A stretch of DNA of 9,871 nt from Candidatus Saccharimonadota bacterium (GTDB taxonomy: Bacteria > Patescibacteriota > Saccharimonadia > Saccharimonadales > UBA4665), in the NCBI GenBank assembly GCA_027314795.1, contig DAHVAE010000024.1, positions 1 to 9,871 on the forward strand. The letters run 5' to 3'. Position 1 is the stretch's first letter; the number at the start of each line of letters is the position of its first letter. Shown here one piece after another: positions 5,451 to 9,871 of this stretch. The notes below the pieces were generated by a model, which was not told the origin of the DNA, made no database searches, and was given only the letters and a program-made list of their open reading frames with translations. Made by a program: the position numbers and the translations under genes.

Positions 5451-6035
5451 GCTGCTGCTGCGAAACCAGCAATAAAGACAGTAACCGTGCCGCGCTTAAA
5501 AGCCCGCTACCAAACTGAGATTGTCTCTGAGCTGCAAAATGAACTTAAGTTAAAAAACCCATGGCAAGTACCAAGGCTATCTAAAATTGTCTTAAATGTC
5601 GGCCTAGGTCGAGCTAAAGACGATAAGAAAGTTATGGAAGTAGCCACTAACACTCTTAGGAAGATTACCGGTCAACAACCAATTGAAACGACTGCCAAAA
5701 AGTCTATCGCCTCATTTAAGCTTCGAGAGGGTAATAAAATTGGCTTAAAGGTCACACTTCGGGGAGATCGCATGTACGAGTTTCTAGACAGGTTAGTTAA
5801 CTTAGTACTCCCAAGACTAAGAGATTTTCATGGAGTTAGCCTTAAGTCGTTTGATAATCAAGGCAACTACTCAATTGGTATATCTGAACAGTCTGTTTTT
5901 CCAGAATTATCTTTTGAAGAAACTACAACAGCTCACGGCATTGAGGTTGTACTTGTAATTAAAGCAAAGGGTAAGGAACATGCTAAAGCACTCTTAGAGA
6001 AGTTTGGCATACCTTTTGAAAAAGGAGGGAGTTAA
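5448..6035 (+). CDS. rplE: 50S ribosomal protein L5 (uL5)
   Basis: 195 residues, about 15 longer than the usual 178-180, mostly from an Ala/Lys-rich N-terminus (residues 2-13). L5 binds 5S rRNA together with L18 and forms the central protuberance, contacting P-site tRNA. Marks: [10 protein letters not shown] (16-25), [14 protein letters not shown] (41-54), [23 protein letters not shown] (73-95), [18 protein letters not shown] (101-118), LRDFHGV (124-130), the FPEL segment (151-154) and a C-terminal EKFGIPFEK. The compact REGNKIG and the FHGV style resemble CPR homologues as I recall them. The ATG at 5448 overlaps the rplX stop (TAATG), with AAGGAG at 5434-5439. In E. coli, S8 represses the spc operon by binding near the rplE start; I see no comparable hairpin there. 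Confidence 0.97.
   Translation: MAAAAKPAIKTVTVPRLKARYQTEIVSELQNELKLKNPWQVPRLSKIVLNVGLGRAKDDKKVMEVATNTLRKITGQQPIETTAKKSIASFKLREGNKIGLKVTLRGDRMYEFLDRLVNLVLPRLRDFHGVSLKSFDNQGNYSIGISEQSVFPELSFEETTTAHGIEVVLVIKAKGKEHAKALLEKFGIPFEKGGS
6023..6028 (+). promoter_or_regulatory. Strong ribosome binding site of rpsN
   Basis: AGGAGG, the fullest anti-Shine-Dalgarno match in the window, lies 8 bases before the ATG at 6037. It decides the rpsN start: the frame is open from an ATG at 6004 inside rplE, but that start would add 11 residues not found in the family. Confidence 0.85.
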
Positions 6036-6036
6036 T

Positions 6037-6306
6037 ATGGCTAAGAAATCTATTATTGCCAGAGACGAAAAACGAAAAGCTATGATTACCAAATATGCGG
6101 CTAAGCGGGCTGAGCTTAAGGCCATGGGTGACCTTGAAGGTTTAGCTAAACTACCTCGAAACTCATCTCGTACCAGGCTAACAAACCGCTGTGTTGAAAC
6201 CGGCCGACCAAGAGCTTACATGCGCCAATTTGGCTTAAGCCGAATATCTTTTCGTGAACACGCCTCAAAAGGTGAAATACCAGGCATAACTAAATCTAGT
6301 TGGTAA
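6037..6306 (+). CDS. rpsN: 30S ribosomal protein S14 (uS14), short zinc-free form
   Basis: 89 residues from the ATG at 6037, chosen because it gives the canonical [13 protein letters not shown] start and has AGGAGG 8 bases upstream. S14 is a late-binding protein in the head of the small subunit, near S3 and S10. The family signature is [20 protein letters not shown] (51-70) followed by [19 protein letters not shown] (71-89). Zinc-type S14 has two CxxC pairs here; this protein keeps only Cys52, with Thr55, Ser68 and Ser71 at the other positions, so zinc binding is not expected. The length is intermediate between the 61-residue zinc type and the 101-residue E. coli type. One base separates it from rplE and 13 bases from rpsH. 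Confidence 0.97.
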   Translation: MAKKSIIARDEKRKAMITKYAAKRAELKAMGDLEGLAKLPRNSSRTRLTNRCVETGRPRAYMRQFGLSRISFREHASKGEIPGITKSSW

Positions 6307-6319
6307 TTAAGGAGAATAT

Positions 6320-6721
6320 ATGAGCACTACTTCAACCGATCCAATAGCAGATATGTTAACGCGTATCCGTAACGCCATTGCCGCCAATAGGGCAGAGATT
6401 AGCTTACCGCACAGCCACATTAAAGAGGCTGTGGCTAAACTATTGGTTGAAAACAACTTCATAGACGGAGTTCGAGTTGAAGGCGATAAAACCCTAAAGC
6501 AATTAGTACTTACCCTTAATCAAGATCACGATAACGCAAGGATTACGGAAATCACTAAGTTGTCCAAACCAGGCAGGCGGACTTACGTTAATGTCAAAGA
6601 GATACCCGTCGTCAAACAAGGCCGTGGCATGGTAATTCTTTCTACCTCAAAGGGTGTTCTGTCTGGCGACCAAGCTTTAAGCGAACATGTTGGTGGCGAA
6701 TTAATTTGTCAGGTGTATTAA
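6320..6721 (+). CDS. rpsH: 30S ribosomal protein S8 (uS8)
   Basis: 133 residues, the normal length. S8 is a primary 16S rRNA binder of the central domain and in E. coli the translational repressor of the spc operon. Marks: DPIADMLTRIRNAI (7-20), the winged-helix style N-terminal domain (SHIKEAVAKLLVENNFI, 32-48), KPGRRTYV (83-90), and the C-terminal signature ILSTSKGVLSGDQAL (106-120) with GGELICQVY (125-133). An AAGGAG at 6309-6314, 5 bases before the ATG, lies in the 13-base spacer after rpsN; this is one of the few starts here whose ribosome binding site is not inside the preceding gene. Confidence 0.98.
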   Translation: MSTTSTDPIADMLTRIRNAIAANRAEISLPHSHIKEAVAKLLVENNFIDGVRVEGDKTLKQLVLTLNQDHDNARITEITKLSKPGRRTYVNVKEIPVVKQGRGMVILSTSKGVLSGDQALSEHVGGELICQVY

Positions 6722-6723
6722 AT

Positions 6724-7263
6724 ATGAGTCGAATTGGTAAATTACCGGTAAAAATTCCAACGGGCGTGACTGTTGAAGTAGGTCAAGACACCATCACCGT
6801 TAATGGACCGAAAGGCAGTTTGAACCAATTCACCTTGCCAGGAATTAAAGTCAAACAAGACAATGATAACCTAATTATCGAGAGAGACAGTGACGACCGC
6901 CTCTTAAAGTCAGGACATGGACTAATGCGGAGCCTGCTTAATAACCTTATAGTCGGTGTATCTGAAGGATTCACTAAAAAACTTGAGGTAAACGGTGTCG
7001 GCTATCGGGTCAACCTTCAAGGCCAAGTCCTTAAATTAAGCGTTGGCTTATCGCACGACGTTACATATAATATCCCGACAGGTGTTAACGTGGTTATTGA
7101 ACAGAACATTATCACCATCAGCGGTATAGATAAACAACAAGTTGGCCAAGTTGCCGCCGAGATTAGAGCAATCAAGAAGCCAGAGCCATATAAAGGTAAA
7201 GGTATTAAGTATGAAAACGAACGTATTATCCGTAAAAGCGGTAAAAGTGGTAAGGAAAAGTAA
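6724..7263 (+). CDS. rplF: 50S ribosomal protein L6 (uL6)
   Basis: 179 residues, the usual size, from the ATG at 6724. The frame is open from 6706, but the family starts MSRIGKxPVxIP, which matches 6724 precisely. L6 lies near the L7/L12 stalk base and the sarcin-ricin loop. It has the expected two repeated alpha/beta domains: first with VTVNGPKGSL-like ITVNGPKGSL (24-33), second from VNGVGYRV (89-96) to the C-terminal PEPYKGKGIKYENERIIRK (153-171). The ribosome binding site is weak (AGGTG at 6711-6715, 8 bases before the ATG). Two bases separate it from rpsH, and it abuts rplR with no spacing. Confidence 0.97.
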   Translation: MSRIGKLPVKIPTGVTVEVGQDTITVNGPKGSLNQFTLPGIKVKQDNDNLIIERDSDDRLLKSGHGLMRSLLNNLIVGVSEGFTKKLEVNGVGYRVNLQGQVLKLSVGLSHDVTYNIPTGVNVVIEQNIITISGIDKQQVGQVAAEIRAIKKPEPYKGKGIKYENERIIRKSGKSGKEK

Positions 7264-7623
7264 ATGAGTGATACACTTTCACACAAATTAGCTAATCGCA
7301 ACAGACGTAAATTGCGAGTTAGGTCGATAGTTAAAGGCAGCCAAGACCGACCACGACTAAGTGTTCATCTTAGTCATAAACATATTACTGCTCAATTAGT
7401 TGATGACGATAAGCACTTAACACTAGTTTATTCAACGACTATCGGCAAAAGAGATCTGTCAAAAAATATGACCGAGCGCGCCATATGGATTGGCGAAGAT
7501 ATCGCTAAAAAAGCTAAGGCTAAGAAATATAACCATGTAGTTTTTGATAGAGGCAGTAAGCTTTATCATGGTCGAGTTGCCGCACTAGCAGAGGCCGCAA
7601 GAAACGCAGGATTGGAGATATAA
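7264..7623 (+). CDS. rplR: 50S ribosomal protein L18 (uL18)
   Basis: 119 residues, the normal length. L18 binds 5S rRNA with L5 and helps attach it to the 50S particle. Marks: a basic N-terminal arm NRNRRKLRVRSIV (11-23), RPRLSVHLSHKHITAQLVDD (29-48), and the C-terminal signature YNHVVFDRGSKLYHGRVAALAEAARNAGL (89-117). The ATG directly follows the rplF stop (TAAATG) with AAGGA at 7252-7256. It ends with TAA immediately before rpsE. Confidence 0.97.
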   Translation: MSDTLSHKLANRNRRKLRVRSIVKGSQDRPRLSVHLSHKHITAQLVDDDKHLTLVYSTTIGKRDLSKNMTERAIWIGEDIAKKAKAKKYNHVVFDRGSKLYHGRVAALAEAARNAGLEI

Positions 7624-8181
7624 ATGGCAGAGAACCATGCAAAAAAACCTTTTCATAAAAGAATAGCTAGAGAGACGCCTGAAGAAAAGCAATACGATGA
7701 GCGGACCGTTCAAGTTGACCGCGTAGCCAGAGTTGTTAAGGGTGGCCGCAGGTTTAGATTTAGAGCTTTAGTGGTTGTAGGTGACCGTAAAAACAAAGTT
7801 GGCGTTGGTAGTGCTAAAGGTGCAGACGTAACGGCTGCCGTAACTAAAGCTACAGAGGTAGCAAAGAAGCACTTTATTACCGTAAACCTATATAAAGGCA
7901 CGCTACCTCACGAAGTAGAAGCTAAAGTTAGTGGCGCCAAGATCTTACTTAAGCCAGCCAGTCCTGGTACGGGTATTATAGCCGGTGGCGTTATCAGGAC
8001 CGTACTTGAAGTAGCCGGTGTATCTAATGCCTTATCGAAGTCCTTTGGCTCGTCTAATAAAACTAACATTGCTTACGCTACAATTCACGCCTTGGAACTA
8101 CTAGAACCCGCAAATAAGTGGATAACCAGACAACCCAAGAAAGAGGGTACTAAAGCCAAGGCTAAGGTGACTAAACCATGA
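7624..8181 (+). CDS. rpsE: 30S ribosomal protein S5 (uS5)
   Basis: 185 residues, within the 165-200 range. S5 is at the mRNA entry side of the small subunit and affects decoding accuracy. An N-terminal double-stranded RNA-binding-like domain carries VDRVARVVKGGRRFRFRALV (31-50), with the KGG loop (39-41) that in other bacteria affects spectinomycin sensitivity in its usual form. The C-terminal domain has HEVEAKVSGAKILLKPA (96-112), PGTGIIAGGVIRTVLEVAGV (114-133) and GSSNKTNIAYATIHAL (142-157). A basic tail (about 171-185, KKEGTKAKAKVTKP) follows. The start abuts the rplR stop, with GGAG at 7614-7617. The stop is TGA at 8179-8181 and overlaps the rplO start by 4 bases, where the uL30 gene would be expected. 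Confidence 0.98.
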   Translation: MAENHAKKPFHKRIARETPEEKQYDERTVQVDRVARVVKGGRRFRFRALVVVGDRKNKVGVGSAKGADVTAAVTKATEVAKKHFITVNLYKGTLPHEVEAKVSGAKILLKPASPGTGIIAGGVIRTVLEVAGVSNALSKSFGSSNKTNIAYATIHALELLEPANKWITRQPKKEGTKAKAKVTKP

Positions 8182-8651
8182 AGTATCATCAACTAACTAC
8201 CACCAAAAAGAAACCTGCTAAACGACTTGGTCGAGGTATTTCCGCGGGCCAAGGTAAAACAGCCGGCAGAGGTACTAAAGGACAAAAATCCCGCACAGGT
8301 TCTTCAAAGCGCCCAGGTTTTAGTGGCGGGCAAAATCCATTAATGCAGCAACTACCAAAGTTACCGGGCTTTAGGTCATATAGGACTAAGGCAGAGGTCG
8401 TTACTTTAGGCCAGCTGCAGCTAATCAAGTCAAAAATTATCGATGCCAGCGTCTTAGCTGAGAATCAGTTAATAACCAACCAATTTGTCAGGGTGAAGCT
8501 ACTCTCTAACGGTGAGTTAAAAGTTGCTAAAACCGTAAAACTACCCGAGGCTAGTCAAAAAGCTATTGAGCTATTATCTAAAGCAGGTGGTAGCTATGAA
8601 AAGGTTGAACGCTTAAAACGTCCTAAAAAGCCCTCTGACAGTCAAAGCTAA
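8178..8651 (+). CDS. rplO: 50S ribosomal protein L15 (uL15)
   Basis: 157 residues against about 145-150 normally. L15 is a late assembly protein of the 50S subunit that winds through 23S rRNA domains. The extended N-terminal part is unmistakable: KRLGRGISAGQGKTAGRGTKGQKSRTG (15-41), then GFSGGQNPLMQQLPKLPGF (47-65). The globular domain has VTLGQLQLIKSKIIDASVL (75-93) and VKLLSNGELKVAKTVKLPEASQKAIELLSKAGGS (106-139), ending with a short basic tail KRPKKPSDSQS. The start overlaps the rpsE stop (ATGA), with AAGGTG at 8164-8169. After its stop comes the only true intergenic gap of the window. Confidence 0.97.
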   Translation: MKYHQLTTTKKKPAKRLGRGISAGQGKTAGRGTKGQKSRTGSSKRPGFSGGQNPLMQQLPKLPGFRSYRTKAEVVTLGQLQLIKSKIIDASVLAENQLITNQFVRVKLLSNGELKVAKTVKLPEASQKAIELLSKAGGSYEKVERLKRPKKPSDSQS

Positions 8652-8661
8652 ATCTGTTAGA
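8634..8661 (+). other. Weak stem-loop over the rplO stop codon
   Basis: An 8-base-pair inverted repeat, TCTGACAG (8634-8641) against CTGTTAGA (8654-8661), contains one G-U pair and a 12-base loop that includes the rplO stop codon. It is not followed by a run of T, so it does not look like an intrinsic terminator. It might slow decay, attenuate readthrough into secY, or have arisen by chance. Confidence 0.3.
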
Positions 8662-8707
8662 CTAAATAAAGCTTGAGGGAAGTTATTGGGGTAAAAATAA
8701 GAAATTA

Positions 8708-9871
8708 ATGAACTGGAAAATAATTTGGCGATCACTTAGCCACAAAGACATGCGTAACCGCATAATAGCGGTACTTGGCATACTTCTTATCTTTAGAGTG
8801 CTAGCTCAACTGCCAGTACCCATTGCTAATGCATCGACTTTCCACCAGATATTACAGAATCTATTTAACTCGAAAAGTAGTCCTCAACTACTAAGCTTTA
8901 TTAATGTATTATCTGGTGGTGCATTAGCTAACTTCTCGATAATGATTGCTGGCTTAGGCCCATTTATTAACGCTTCTATTATCATGCAGCTTTTAACTAA
9001 AGCCATCCCCAAACTTGAAGCCTTGCATAAAGAAGGTGAATTCGGACAAAAGAAAATAAACCAATACACCAGAGTCTTAACCTTTCCACTGGCTATTATC
9101 CAGTCAATTGGATCAATATTTTTAATTAGACAAGCTGCACAAAGCCTTGGCGGAACTAGCGGTGGTATTACCGGGCATACACCGTTAAGTCAGTGGATTC
9201 TGATGTCTGCAGCCTTAACTGGTGGTTCTATGCTACTAATGTGGTTGGGAGAACTAATCACTGAACAAAGTCTGGGTAATGGTATTTCACTAATTATTAC
9301 TGTCGGTATTGTTAGTCGCCTACCTTCCAACATTCAAAGTATAGTCAGCTCAGTAATAGACGGTAAACCACACTGGAAAGTCTTTGGTCACAGCATCGCT
9401 TTTAATAAAGAGGCATTAATCTACACTTTAATAATTGTAGCTTCCATCATAATTATAACCTGGCTAGTAGTTATGCTTAACGAAGCTGCGCGTAACTTAA
9501 CTGTTAATTATGCTAAACGAGTTCAAGGTAACCGGGCGTACGGCGGCGTCACCACAACGCTGCCTGTCAAACTGATCACAGCTGGTGTTATACCCATAAT
9601 CTTTGCGGTAGCCTTCTTAAGCGTACCAAGCTTTGGCGGCCAGCTAGTAGAAGGGATCCATAGTGGTCACTGGGCTAAAATTGGCGCCGACCTAGTTAAC
9701 TGGTTCCAAACTCCATCAACAACTACGTTTAAAACTGAAGGCTGGATAGCCTATATCTACCCAGTAACTTACTTCTTGTTAGTATTTGTCTTCACTTTCT
9801 TTTATACATCTATCACGTTTAACTCTAAAGAAATAGCCGAAAACCTGCATAAACAAGGTGGCTTTATCGAA
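8708..9871 (+). CDS. secY: Preprotein translocase subunit SecY, C-terminus cut by window edge
   Basis: 388 codons without a stop up to the last base; a full SecY has about 430-450, so the last two membrane helices and the C-terminal end are missing. SecY is the channel of the SecYEG translocon in the cytoplasmic membrane, which secretes and inserts proteins. By eye there are eight membrane helices: about 19-38, 75-98, 119-140, 162-182, 190-212, 237-257, 288-308 and 348-372. Family marks include the SGGALANFSIMIAGLGPFINASIIMQLL segment (69-96, plug and TM2), EGEFGQKKINQYTR (109-122), GELITEQSLGNGISLII (181-197), the cytoplasmic loop RNLTVNYAKRVQGNRAYGG (262-280) and AGVIPIIFA (292-300). It ends AENLHKQGGFIE, just before the loop (normally GIRPG) that meets SecA. 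There is an in-frame stop at 8663 and no other start codon before 8708. Only a poor ribosome binding site (GGGG at 8688-8691) precedes it. Confidence 0.97.
   Translation, partial: MNWKIIWRSLSHKDMRNRIIAVLGILLIFRVLAQLPVPIANASTFHQILQNLFNSKSSPQLLSFINVLSGGALANFSIMIAGLGPFINASIIMQLLTKAIPKLEALHKEGEFGQKKINQYTRVLTFPLAIIQSIGSIFLIRQAAQSLGGTSGGITGHTPLSQWILMSAALTGGSMLLMWLGELITEQSLGNGISLIITVGIVSRLPSNIQSIVSSVIDGKPHWKVFGHSIAFNKEALIYTLIIVASIIIITWLVVMLNEAARNLTVNYAKRVQGNRAYGGVTTTLPVKLITAGVIPIIFAVAFLSVPSFGGQLVEGIHSGHWAKIGADLVNWFQTPSTTTFKTEGWIAYIYPVTYFLLVFVFTFFYTSITFNSKEIAENLHKQGGFIE

Noticed and set aside
6706..6723. Earlier start for rplF inside rpsH
   Set aside because: It would add six residues before the canonical MSRIGK start; 6724 fits the family and follows the rpsH stop.
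8634..8661. Intrinsic terminator after rplO
   Set aside because: The stem is short, AT-containing with a G-U pair, has a 12-base loop, and no T run follows; it is kept only as a weak stem-loop.
8652..8707. A sigma70-like promoter before secY
   Set aside because: Candidate boxes such as TTGAGG (8673) with TAAAAA (8692) have a spacing of only about 13 bases, and other pairs are poor matches, so no promoter can be supported.

Overview
The window is one gapless stretch of a bacterial ribosomal protein operon, all on the plus strand. It runs in the classical S10-spc order: (L3 end)-L4-L23-L2-[unknown gene]-S19-L22-S3-L16-L29-S17-L14-L24-L5-S14-S8-L6-L18-S5-L15-(SecY start). Both end genes are cut by the window edges: L3 has only its C-terminus, and SecY runs 388 codons to the last base without a stop.

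The gene content suggests a Candidate Phyla Radiation (Patescibacteria) genome. The gene for uL30 (rpmD), normally between S5 and L15, is absent, and S5 and L15 overlap by 4 bases so there is no room for it. Several proteins carry lineage-style tails (L23, S17, L22, S5, L5). S14 is a short form (89 residues) without the zinc cysteines. TGA is used as a normal stop (S17, S5) and Trp is TGG, which argues against the recoded SR1/Gracilibacteria lineages. Saccharibacteria is my best guess from the style of L5, S14 and the L3 C-terminus, but this is recall-based inference.

Layout: 1-2132 holds L3 end, L4, L23, L2. An extra gene of 104 codons with no family I recognise lies at 2134-2448; it is acidic, while the ribosomal proteins around it are basic, and it is coupled at both ends to L2 and S19. 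2441-4739 holds S19 to S17. 4736-8651 holds L14 to L15 (the spc part), fused to the S10 part with a 4-base overlap and no internal promoter gap. 8652-8707 is the only real intergenic gap (56 bases), before secY at 8708.

Nearly every junction overlaps (eight TAATG, two ATGA, one 8-base) or is separated by 0-13 bases, and almost every start has a Shine-Dalgarno sequence inside the preceding gene. The products should therefore be made by coupled translation of one long mRNA: components of both ribosomal subunits, plus the translocon that receives the nascent chains. No RNA genes, mobile elements, CRISPR arrays or convincing terminators are visible. The points most worth a second look are the unknown gene between rplB and rpsS, and a recurrent 17-base stop/start junction that also fixes a shared Lys-Glu-Ser/Thr-Lys C-terminus on four unrelated proteins.
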